Source of the DNA: Pascua guehoae
Taxonomy: Eukaryota > Basidiomycota > Tremellomycetes > Trichosporonales > Trichosporonaceae
DNA: 12,245 nt
Reading direction: 5' to 3'
Assembly (NCBI GenBank): GCA_001600415.1
Contig: BCJX01000002.1
Span: 622,124 to 634,368, forward strand
Under the pieces are notes generated by a model, which worked only from the letters and a program-made list of their open reading frames with translations, did not search any database and was not told the origin of the DNA. Both the position numbers and the translations under genes were made by a program. Each line of letters begins with the position of its first letter. Position 1 is the stretch's first letter. Positions 1-7,471 of the stretch are shown piece by piece.

Positions 1-2
1 CC

Positions 3-1456
3 CCGCCCGAGACGGCCGAGCAGTACGAGGCCATGATCGCCGGCAAGCCCTACCTCGCCATGGACGCCTACCTGACGCGGCTGCGCAACCACGTCGTCGA
101 CCTGCTGTGGGACGTCAACCACGAGCGCAGCATGGAGCGGCGCATGGAGATTATCGACTCGTTTTGTACCATTCGGCGCGAGGGGGGTGTGGGGACGTTT
201 GTGGCTGCGCCGTTCTTGTGCGAGTATGTGAGTCGGGGGGGGCTGGTTGTGGGGTGTGTATGGGGGCCGCGATGGGGGCGATGGGGGCGATGGGGGCGAT
301 GGGGGCGATGGGGGTGTATGGGGTCTCTGGGGAGGCGGTCGTGGTGTAAGCTCGAGTGGTTCGAGTGGATCTGTGGATATGCGGATGGTAGCCCAAGCCG
401 GCGGCTGTGCGGCGCCGTCTTTCGTGCATGCTGACGCGCAGGGTAACATTACTATCGGCGACGATGTCTTTGTAAGTCTCTTCTCTTGCGTCCAGGTGGT
501 CCAGAGGCGACTCGGCTTTCAATTATCTCCTGTCTCTTCTCTTGCGTCCAGGTGGTCCAGAGGCGACTCGGCTTTCAATTATCTCCTGCTCGGGCTCTAC
601 TGCCCCCGTCTCTACTGCTCGGTCTCTGCTGCTCGGGTCTCTGCTGTTCGGTCTCTGCTGCTCCGTCTGCACTGCTCCGTCTGTACTTCTCTGTCGAGTC
701 TCCCTTGGCGTGGCCCAATCTGTGGACGAGGCTCGAGACATACAGAACACGCGCACGAGTCATTAGCGCGTGCAGTTCAGTCGTGCAGTCGTGCCTCCCG
801 ACCCAGAGGTCTCCTAGCACGGCCAGTTCCCGTGGACGACGCTCGACGAGACATCCAGAACACAAGATTGCTCCAAACGCAAATAATGTCCCCAGCTTAT
901 ACCCAGATCGGCCCCAACGCCACCATGCTCGACGTAGCCCCCAGTGAGTACGAGTACCAGCTGCAAGCGCACCGCAAGTCATTGCTGGCGCTCGTCTTTG
1001 CCCGTCGCCCGTCGCTAGCATGGTAGTATTCTTGAGCATTGCAGAACCCCCCTCCCTTGCCGCCTTGGTATCCCCTCCCCGCCTCCCTATCCCCCGCATC
1101 TCCTGACGCCAGTCAAAATCGGACGGCGCACAATGATCGGCGCAAACTGCCAGCTCTACACGCCGGGCCACCCGCTCCTGCCCGAGGAGCGCAACGGCCT
1201 CCTCGGCCCCGAGTGGGGCACGCCCATCACGATCGGCGACGACGTGTGGATTGGCGGCGGCGTCATTGTCGTCGGCGGCGTGACGATTGGCGACGGGTGC
1301 ACGATCGGCGCCGGCGCAGTGGTCACAAAGGACGTGCCGGCACGGAGCGTCGCGGTCGGCAACCCTGCGCGTGTGATCAAGACGTTGCCTCTTCCCGGGG
1401 AGACGAACGCCAATGGGGACAAGGACAAGGAGGTGCAGAAGGACACGGCGGCCTAG
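3..1456 (+). CDS. Maltose/galactoside O-acetyltransferase-like protein (5' end outside window)
   Basis: Probably transfers acetyl from acetyl-CoA to a sugar hydroxyl (LacA/Maa/NodL branch of left-handed beta-helix acyltransferases); the fungal substrate is not known from sequence. Exons read: 3-227, 442-471, 907-943, 1113-1456, giving 211 visible residues in one frame. The N-terminal part (EQYEAMIAGKPYLAMDAYL) is the Mac-type helical domain. The ATG at 33 lies inside that domain, so the real start is upstream of the window. Hexapeptide repeats follow (ITIGDDVF, IGPNATMLDVAP, IKIGRRTMIGANCQLY), then the TPGHPL motif with the presumed catalytic His, WIGGGVIVVGGVTIGDGCTIGAGAVVTKDVP in consecutive coils, and GNPARVIK. 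The short hydrophilic tail ends at TAG 1454-1456. Donors are GTGAGT, GTAAGT and GTGAGT. Introns of 214, 435 and 169 nt are long for this locus and hold tandem repeats. The gene converges on the eIF1A gene. Family assignment is firm; the exact enzyme name is not. Confidence 0.9.
271..315 (+). repeat. 9-bp minisatellite in acetyltransferase intron 1
   Basis: Four perfect head-to-tail copies of GATGGGGGC (271-306) are followed by a fifth copy ending in T (307-315). The array lies inside the 228-441 intron. G-runs on the plus strand recur every 9 nt, so the transcript could form G-rich structures. Seen directly; no function is shown. Confidence 0.95.
477..588 (+). repeat. Perfect 56-bp tandem duplication in acetyltransferase intron 2
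   Basis: Positions 477-532 and 533-588 are identical 56-nt units, beginning TCTCTTCTCTTGCG and ending TTATCTCCTG. The first copy begins at the last base of the GTAAGT donor (472-477). Identity of the copies implies a recent duplication. It changes the intron length from 379 to 435 nt, which makes it a multiple of three. Confidence 0.95.
589..870 (+). repeat. Degenerate pyrimidine-rich repeats filling intron 2
   Basis: From about 589 to 700 there are repeated variants of GCTCGGTCTCTGCT (roughly 14-15 nt unit, many substitutions). Further on, the block around 721-757 (GTGGACGAGGCTCGAGACAT followed by ACAGAACAC) recurs in altered form around 831-862. The segment has no recognisable coding similarity and is best read as expanded intron sequence. 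Confidence 0.7.
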
Positions 1457-1776
1457 ACACAGCTTGGCCTTGGAATGCCTGTGCTTTTGGCCTTTGCGTT
1501 TGGCCTTGGTATACTTGTGCTTTTGGCCTTGGTATACTTTTACTTTCAATTCAACCCCGTAGAACGAGACAATTGTAACCCGCTCGGTGCCGGTAGACAT
1601 AAGAGACGATGCATAGCGTGCATAGCGTGTGGACCCAGTGTGGGACTCCAGACTGGGCGCAACGCGAGAACAGACACAATACAGCGCGGCCAACAGAACT
1701 GGCCGGCGGTGGCGATGCCGAAATGCGTATACCGTCGTGGTGCAAGGTGCGCAGAGTGCAGGATGCGCGGGGTTCT
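1457..1776. other. Intergenic region between convergent genes
   Basis: This 320-nt stretch lies between the stop codons of the acetyltransferase and eIF1A genes. It begins with an imperfect direct repeat: TGTGCTTTTGGCCTT occurs at about 1480 and 1516, and TTGGCCTTGGTATAC at about 1500 and 1523. No coding sequence is supported. It must contain the 3' ends of both transcripts; I cannot place the poly(A) sites. Confidence 0.7.
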
Positions 1777-3010
1777 CTAAAGGTCGTCGATCTCGGCCTC
1801 CTCGAACTCGACACCACCCTCCTCGTCCGACTCGCCTCCCTCTGTGGTGTCAGCTGGTTCTCATAGGGGTAGGCCAGACGCAAAGTGGAAATGCTGTGCC
1901 GCGCAGGTGAGGTCAACTGCCCCACGCTGGCACACCAACTCCAACAGGTTGTCCCAGGTGTAGGCCAACCGCAGAGCAGACATGCCAATATACCGTGGGG
2001 AACAAGCGTGAAGACAAGTCCCCACCCGCACGACATCCCCGTAGCCCCAGCTCGCCGCCGTACTCACCGTCGCCACCCTCGTTGATCTGGAAGTCGGACT
2101 TGAGCTCGCCGTACGTCTTGAGGTTACGTGCCTCGTCAGGCGTGTAGCGGTGGATAACGTCGGCCTTGTCGTCCTGGAAGTCGCGGAGCGAGAGAAGGAT
2201 GATGTCACCGGCAGTGATCCAGACCTTTGGCGTCAGCAACAAGTCTGGTGTATCGAGCAGGACGCCTATGGGATGCGAGGCGCTGTCATCGCTGGCAGTC
2301 AAGTCGACGTAGGTCTGCGCGGAACGGGCGCGCACGGGCGGAGCGCACAAGCGCCGACCCCTCACACCCATCTAAACTATCGCGGCCCATACCTCGCGCA
2401 ACCTCCCACCTCCGTAGGGTAGGCAGGCAACGCACAGCGCAGCCGTGGCTCGTGGTAGGGGAGCGGCGCACGGGGCAGTGTGGGCAGCGTGCAGGGAACG
2501 CACAAGCGCACACCACCCTCCACGCTGCACGCCACGGCCCGTCTCCGAAACACATGCCAGCCGCGAACGAGTGTCCGCTCGGCACCACACCGGTCTCAGC
2601 GAGGACTACACACCTTCTTGCGCATCTGGCCGCGGATCTGGCCCAGGCGCGTCTCGCCGTCCTGGCACTTTGCCTCTAGCCGTCCGTTACCGAGCATCTT
2701 GACGACCTGGGCGTACTCTGTAGTTTGGTCAACACCGGCCCGGGTCTCACGCGACGCGACAACAACGCGCGACGCGACGCAGACGCACCCTGGCCATCCT
2801 CCTTGAAGACGAGCTCGCGCTTCTCAAGGTTGCCGTCGTTCTTTCCCCTCCTGCGGTTCTTGCCACCCTGGTACCCGCGTCAGTTTTGCCTCAAGCCTCC
2901 TCCGGGCACGGCGGCTCGGCGGGATCCTGCACACACCTTTCCCTTGGCCTGTGGGTGTCAGCACGCGTTGCTTGTCTACAGCCTGATGGCCAGAATCTCA
3001 CCTTTGGCAT
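1777..3010 (-). CDS. TIF11: Translation initiation factor eIF1A
   Basis: eIF1A binds the 40S A site in the cytoplasm, promotes recruitment of the eIF2-GTP-Met-tRNAi complex, and with eIF1 controls scanning and start selection. Exons on the minus strand, in order: 3010-3002, 2948-2937, 2867-2789, 2717-2614, 2224-2068, 1841-1777 (426 nt, 141 residues, usual length for the family). Residues 1-20 give the basic N-terminal tail ([18 protein letters not shown]). The OB fold covers about residues 22-112, with motifs [38 protein letters not shown] and [19 protein letters not shown], then a helix with [15 protein letters not shown]. An acidic tail ends EEAEIDDL, matching the family's DIDDI-like C-terminus. 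Introns are 53, 69, 71, 389 and 226 nt; the first two isolate exons of 9 and 12 nt. Every junction keeps the conserved frame, so identity is very secure. SPG1 is transcribed divergently. Confidence 0.97.
2225..2613 (-). other. Long 389-nt intron 4 of the eIF1A gene
   Basis: Donor GTGTGT at 2613-2608 and acceptor CCAAAG at 2230-2225 flank the junction between MRKK and VWITAG. It is several times longer than most introns here. On the plus strand GAGCGCACAAGCGC (2341-2354) resembles GAACGCACAAGCGC (2497-2510), a repeated element. I looked for snoRNA boxes and tRNA signals and found none convincing. Confidence 0.8.
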
Positions 3011-3147
3011 GTTGATGGATGTATGTGGTTGATGAAGGAGGATCGATCCGATGTGTTCGACGATGAACAATGCACGGCACCAGCGAGGCAGCGAGAGTTG
3101 AACGAGACGAGACTTTTCCAAAGCGGAAGAAAAGAATAGGCCCGGGG

Positions 3148-3191
3148 GGTAATACAGGCGCCTGTGGAATGAAATTAGGCGTAGTATTACC
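3148..3191. promoter_or_regulatory. Palindrome nested in an inverted repeat upstream of eIF1A
   Basis: ACAGGCGCCTGT at 3154-3165 is a perfect 12-bp palindrome. Around it, GGTAATAC (3148-3155) and GTATTACC (3184-3191) form an 8-bp inverted repeat separated by 28 nt. It lies 140-180 nt upstream of the eIF1A start codon. The symmetry suggests a dimeric transcription-factor site, but no factor can be named and chance is possible. Confidence 0.35.
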
Positions 3192-3240
3192 ATTACGGCA
3201 GAGGGCGCGCGTCACGCTTCTCGTGGCTGGCTTTTGGATT

Positions 3241-3337
3241 CAGGCATGCCAGGCATGCCAGGCAGGCGTTAGCTTGGGAAACAGCGCGCGTCTGTGTGTG
3301 TGGCCTGGGCGGCCTGGGTGGCCTGGGTGGCCCTGCC
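3241..3337. repeat. Two adjacent 9-bp tandem arrays in the divergent promoter
   Basis: CAGGCATGC is repeated twice plus a partial third (3241-3264). GGCCTGGGN occurs three times (3302-3328), then a diverged copy GGCCCTGCC. The CCAGGC core of the first array is complementary to the GCCTGG core of the second, so the arrays could pair as a hairpin with a loop of about 35-50 nt. Seen in sequence; function unknown. Confidence 0.85.
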
Positions 3338-3793
3338 TGGATTCCAGCAGCGTGCGTGCGTTGCTCTGGCTTCGCTTCGACTTGCCATCTGTCTTGCCTC
3401 GTCTGGTGTGGTGTTGTGTTCCATCAATCCCACTTCCTTGCATTCATTCATTCTTCTTTAAACATACCCCCAAATAACACCTTCCTTTTATTTTCCCTTC
3501 TCGCCCGCCGCCCTTCTCTCAGACACGACCACTCCGAACGCACAGCACACCTACCAGGACCTCGATATCACGCACCCCCCGCTCACGACTCTCCCGTCGT
3601 TCGCACGCCCGCCACCATCGCGCGCGCGTCAACACCACGCTCGTTCCTGACCACCCCACCTCTCGGACACAGTCCCACTCGTTTCGGCCAGCAGTGATCC
3701 CCTCTGTCCTCGCACCACCTCGCGTCCTTTGACGGCGGCAGCTAAACCCCCACCCGCCTGCCCCGCTGCAACTCTTCTCTGCACGAGCCCGCC

Positions 3794-5069
3794 ATGGCCG
3801 ACCAGGGATACGCGTCGTCTGGATCCGGGAGCGGTCGTGTGTCGGGTGGCGAAGGGGGGGACCGGAATGCGTGAGTGCAGCGAGCGTGCTTGCTTTCACA
3901 AGTCGGACTTGGTGGAAAGCAAGAGGGGTGCAACTGGCAATGGGTCACTGACGGGCAGCATCGTTCTCAAGGTTGGCATGGTGGGCGACGCTCAGATCGG
4001 CAAGACGTCGCTTATGGTCAAATATGTCGAGGGGAGCTTTGAGTGCGTTCTCGTTTGGTTTCCGTCATCGTCATGTCACCCGTCGCATCAGCAGTGACAG
4101 CACATTAGTGTTGGGTTGCTGACAGGCTCACAGCGAGGACTATATCCAGACACTAGGCGTCAACTTTATGGAGAAGGCCATCACAATCCGGAACACTGAA
4201 ATCACGTTCTCCGTGAGTACGGCACGGGGACGCGGGATACACGCGACCGACAGCGCTGTCTCACCCGCTCCCCATATTGCGTCTGCGCCGCGACGCTGAC
4301 ACGGCTACAGATCTGGGACCTCGGAGGACAACGTGAATTCGTGTCCATGTTGCCGCTCGTGTCCAATGACGCCGTGGCCATCTTGTTCATGTTCGACCTG
4401 ACACGAAAAGCGACGCTCAACTCGGTCAAGGAGTGGTACCGGCAAGCCCGCGGCTTCAACAAGGTAGGTACCGGATACGAGTGCCTGCGTGCATGTGTAA
4501 TACGTGGACAGCATCGCGTCCCTAACCATTGGCGACGCCGGTGCTTTCCGGTACCGAGTAGTGGCGCCACCGTTGGTACCTCGACACTGTGCACTGTGGC
4601 CTGGATTGCACCTTGCAACATGCCCAACACATCTCTCACCATTCCCAGACCGCGATCCCAGTGCTCATCGGCACAAAGTACGACATCTTTGCAACATACC
4701 CCCGCGAGGAGCAGGAGGAGATTACAAAGCAGGCCAAGCGCTTTGCAAAGGCCATGCATGCCCCTCTTGTGAGTTGCACTTCAACACCTGCCAGCAGCTC
4801 ACAAGCGTAGATCTTTTGTTCCACCTCGCACTCGATCAACGTCCAGAAGATCTTCAAGATTGTCCTTGCAAAGGCGTTTGACCTCAAGGTGGGTCCAGGG
4901 TGCTGGGTCTTTGCCCTGCCTCGGTTCCGCTTTTGCACGAGTTGCTGACGCACGGCCAGTGCGTGATTCCAGAGATTCACGAGGTGGGAGAGCCGATTCT
5001 TGAGTATGGTGAGTGTGCTATTCTGCAGGCATTGGTCACGCCAAACTGACCCCCGCAGTCGATGTCTAG
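3794..5069 (+). CDS. SPG1: Spg1/Tem1-type septation GTPase
   Basis: This Ras-like GTPase sits at the top of the septation initiation / mitotic exit network, at the spindle pole body, where its GTP form recruits the Cdc7/Cdc15-type kinase. Exons: 3794-3870, 3959-4042, 4134-4212, 4311-4463, 4649-4768, 4811-4888, 4960-5008, 5059-5069 (651 nt, 216 residues). The start GCCGCCATGG-like context fits a strong initiator. Residues 1-25 are a Gly/Ser-rich tail. The P-loop is GDAQIGKT at 35-42; the effector region is [15 protein letters not shown] (54-68); switch II is WDLGGQRE (82-89); base recognition is GTKYD (139-143); STSHS (175-179) stands at the G5 position. Family-specific stretches [27 protein letters not shown] and [12 protein letters not shown] identify Spg1/Tem1 rather than Rab or Ras. 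There is no C-terminal prenylation Cys; the protein ends VDV, as expected. Introns are 88, 91, 98, 185, 42, 71 and 50 nt; the last exon encodes only two and two-thirds residues plus stop. Confidence 0.97.
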
Positions 5070-5347
5070 GTCTGGTGCACATGCACAGCAGTTTCAATGT
5101 GTACGAGTATACCACCTTACAGTATTTTATGCATGCCGATACACCCGGTCTACCTGGCGTCGGTCGCACTGTCGTCGCTTTCGCAAGGCTGCTTCTGCGC
5201 TCACCGCTGCGGCACCATCTTACACTCACAGCAGTGTGGACAGACGGCAGCGGCCCATATTGTGACCACTGTAGGCCTGCCCAACGCATCGAGAGACCTC
5301 GTCATGACATGTACTTCATCGCAGTATGCACTCCCACTACCCGCTAC
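5070..5347. other. Intergenic region between convergent SPG1 and coiled-coil gene
   Basis: This 278-nt stretch has no supported coding sequence, RNA gene or clear repeat. It should contain the 3' ends of both converging transcripts. Open frames across it are low in coding character. Confidence 0.6.
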
Positions 5348-6966
5348 CTACAAGCAACAGTCATGCACATTACTCGGATCAGTGCTATCGCGTGTCTCAA
5401 TGCTATCGTAACGTCTCAATGCTAGTCCACATGGTACGCAGTCGGCCGCGTAGGGTACCGTCGGCGACTCGACCCTCACCACTCCATCTGGCCACTGCAC
5501 GTCTTTGCCTGTAATGTCAGCCACGAGCGGCGCACAGCGACGCACCTCTGCGAGCATGGACTGGAGCCGCGACTCTCGTGCGTCTGCACGGCGCTCTGCC
5601 GCATCAATCATTTCGAGCATGGCGCGCTTCTGGTCGTCGACCCTGGCGGCGCGGTCTGCATGGCGGTCTGCGTCGGCCTCGGCGGCGCGCGCGTTGGCGT
5701 GTTCGATCTGCGACACGAGCGTGGACGGGAGACTCTTCATCATGGCGGCGATGGATGCAATCTGCTCCGCGAGCTGGGGGGAGAGTGCGGGAGGGGCGTG
5801 GTGCGTGGCGTGGGCAGGGGACGAAATAAACGACGTGGGCGTGGACGACTTGGACGGGGACGGCGACTGGCCGCCGCCGCCTCCGCCGCCGCCGCCGCAA
5901 GAGAGGTCGGAGCAAAACGAATTGACAATGTGTTTTGGTGATGGGCGCGATACCGACCCGGGCGCCGACGAGGACGGAATGAGAAAGTCGACCAGACTCC
6001 GGTCGTCGCTGCTCGTCGACCCGCGCGCCGTGCTCTCGCGGATCCCCTCGAGCTTGGATAGCGCCGTGGCCGGTGTCGTCTTTTCGCACCGCTCGTCCTT
6101 GAGCGATGCTAGGCGCGGGTCCGTCGTCGATACCGTCGACAGGCGCGAGTTGCGGCTCGCGCGCTTGAGCGACGCAGACGACCGCAGGCCCGAGCCCGGC
6201 TTGGGTAGCGGCGTCGTCGACGCAAACGATGTAGAGTGCGTCATGGGTGGTTGGACATTGCAGAAAGTCTGCATAAATGTCAGCCGGATCATAATGCGTA
6301 AAGATGGGCTGGCTTACCTTCCAGCCGTCGCCCAGCTGCTCTTCCAGCTTGCCTTCTAGTGCCTGCTGTCAGCAAACAAGAGCCTATACCACGGCCTACT
6401 TTGATGTACTGCCGCATGCTCTCAATCTGCGCGTGCTTGTGCTCATTGTCTCTGTTGCCATTAGAACTCGTCTGCGCCGTTGCATTTTTCGCGCACTTAC
6501 TTCTGAGACTGCACAAACAGCTCTTCTGACGTCTGCCACTCGCCCCGCAGGCTGTCCAGATCCTCCTGCGTGGGGCGCGCCGCGAGCTCGTTCCGGAGCG
6601 CAGCCACCTCGTTCCCAAGCTTCCAATCAGTAAAACGGCCAAGCGTGTATCAAACTCGACATACGCGGTAGATATCGTCCTGCTGATCGCGCAGCAGTGT
6701 CTGCATTGTCACACCCGTGTTCGCCTATCGTCAGCCACAAAGTCGCAAGCGGTCAGATCATGCCTCACCGCCGCGCCCTCGCTGTACTCTGTGCTCTGTG
6801 GCGTGGACGGCGTCGTCGGCCCCGAACTGGGAGCAACAACGGGTTTCTTGTACCCCATGGACACTGGCCGGCGTTTGGGCATCTTGGTAGCTGGACGTCC
6901 AATGCTCGTGGTCGAGGGTATGCGCGAGATTAAGAGCGACTTGCGCCGTGGTGGCGTCGTGGACAT
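5348..6966 (-). CDS. Hypothetical two-coiled-coil protein with basic N-terminus
   Basis: Not recognised. Exons on the minus strand, in order: 6966-6769, 6724-6665, 6619-6501, 6451-6400, 6365-6318, 6268-5348 (465 residues). All five introns are short (44, 45, 49, 34, 49 nt) with GTGAGG, GTATGT, GTAAGT, GTAGGC and GTAAGC donors and keep one frame, which supports a real gene. Residues 1-66 are basic and Ser/Thr/Pro-rich, with a CDK-like site TPPR at 4-7 and an overlapping RRKS. Residues about 73-155 are heptad-like and charged (LGNEVAALRNELAARP, then KLEEQLGDGWK). Residues 160-310 are low complexity with Ser/Pro and nine glycines at 284-292. A second charged coiled coil spans about 322-408 (QIEHANARAAEADADRHADR). 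The layout resembles cytoskeletal, spindle-pole or kinetochore scaffolds, but this is only an analogy. The C-terminal 45 residues are doubtful because a GTGAGG follows the GGAGTG codons and may be a further donor. Confidence 0.72.
5870..5896 (-). repeat. GGC-type trinucleotide run encoding nine glycines
   Basis: Nine consecutive glycine codons on the minus strand (GGC with one GGA) lie in the linker before the second coiled coil. Such runs are prone to length change between strains. Confidence 0.9.
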
Positions 6967-7471
6967 GTTGGGCGGAAGGGGCTAGTGGGATGAGTCGGGT
7001 GTCAAGACTGCGAGATTACCGAGTGCGAGGGAGGGGTCGAAAGAACGGGTGCGTGTGCGTGATGGGGAAAAGAGTGGGGTGGTCGCTATTGCCGACGAGT
7101 TTGGGGACAGTTGAGGTCGAGAATTCGAGAAGCAAGGACGTGTTGACAAGTTAGAGTATTCTGTTGTGCGGCGCGTGTGTCCCCCCCAGTGTGTCCCTCC
7201 ATCTCCATCCATCTCACGAGACCCACCCTGGACAGGACAGGACACGAGGACCCAGGATTGCCGACTATTTTGCCCCTAACACGGACCACCTCCACCACCC
7301 ACGCCAATCCATGCAAACAACCCCTGACGTGGCATTGTTAGTGAGTGTCCACGTGGCGATTATCAGACCTCCACTTGGATGTTTCGAAATGTCTTGTGCC
7401 AAAGATGTAGACAAGGAGCAACCGTGCTCTGTCGAAACCACCATTTACACTCGTCTGACGAACCACACGAC
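6967..7471. promoter_or_regulatory. Divergent promoter region of the coiled-coil gene and JJJ1-SRR1
   Basis: This is 505 nt between two divergent start codons with no supported gene. A CACGTG E-box occurs at 7350-7355, 117 nt before the JJJ1 ATG, and a TGACGT CRE-like hexamer at 7325-7330. An ATG at 7379 is in frame with the JJJ1 start and would add 31 residues. The ATG at 7389 is in another frame and could act as an upstream ORF. Site calls are motif matches only. Confidence 0.5.

Larger units (their letters stand above)
3011..3793. promoter_or_regulatory. Divergent promoter region of eIF1A and SPG1
   Basis: This 783-nt gene-free region sits between the eIF1A ATG (minus strand) and the SPG1 ATG (plus strand). 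The eIF1A side holds palindromic elements (see 3148-3191). The middle holds two 9-bp repeat arrays (3241-3328). From about 3480 to 3793 the plus strand is strongly C/T-rich, typical of fungal core promoters and 5' leaders without a clear TATA. No coding sequence is supported. Confidence 0.7.

Noticed and set aside
477..588. tRNA-like A-box (TGGTCCAGAGG) in each copy of the 56-bp repeat
   Set aside because: No B-box, acceptor stem or anticodon arm can be drawn around it, so a tRNA gene is not supported.
486..947. Open frames through acetyltransferase intron 2 as separate genes
   Set aside because: They consist of repeat-derived low-complexity sequence and are explained by an intron with clear donor and acceptor between conserved hexapeptide coils.
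575..1693. Long minus-strand open frame opposite the acetyltransferase
   Set aside because: It is antisense to conserved coding sequence and has no recognisable domain; such shadows are common in GC-rich DNA.
2225..2613. C/D-box snoRNA in the long eIF1A intron
   Set aside because: Only fragments such as CGATGACA and CTGA occur, without correct spacing or a terminal stem.
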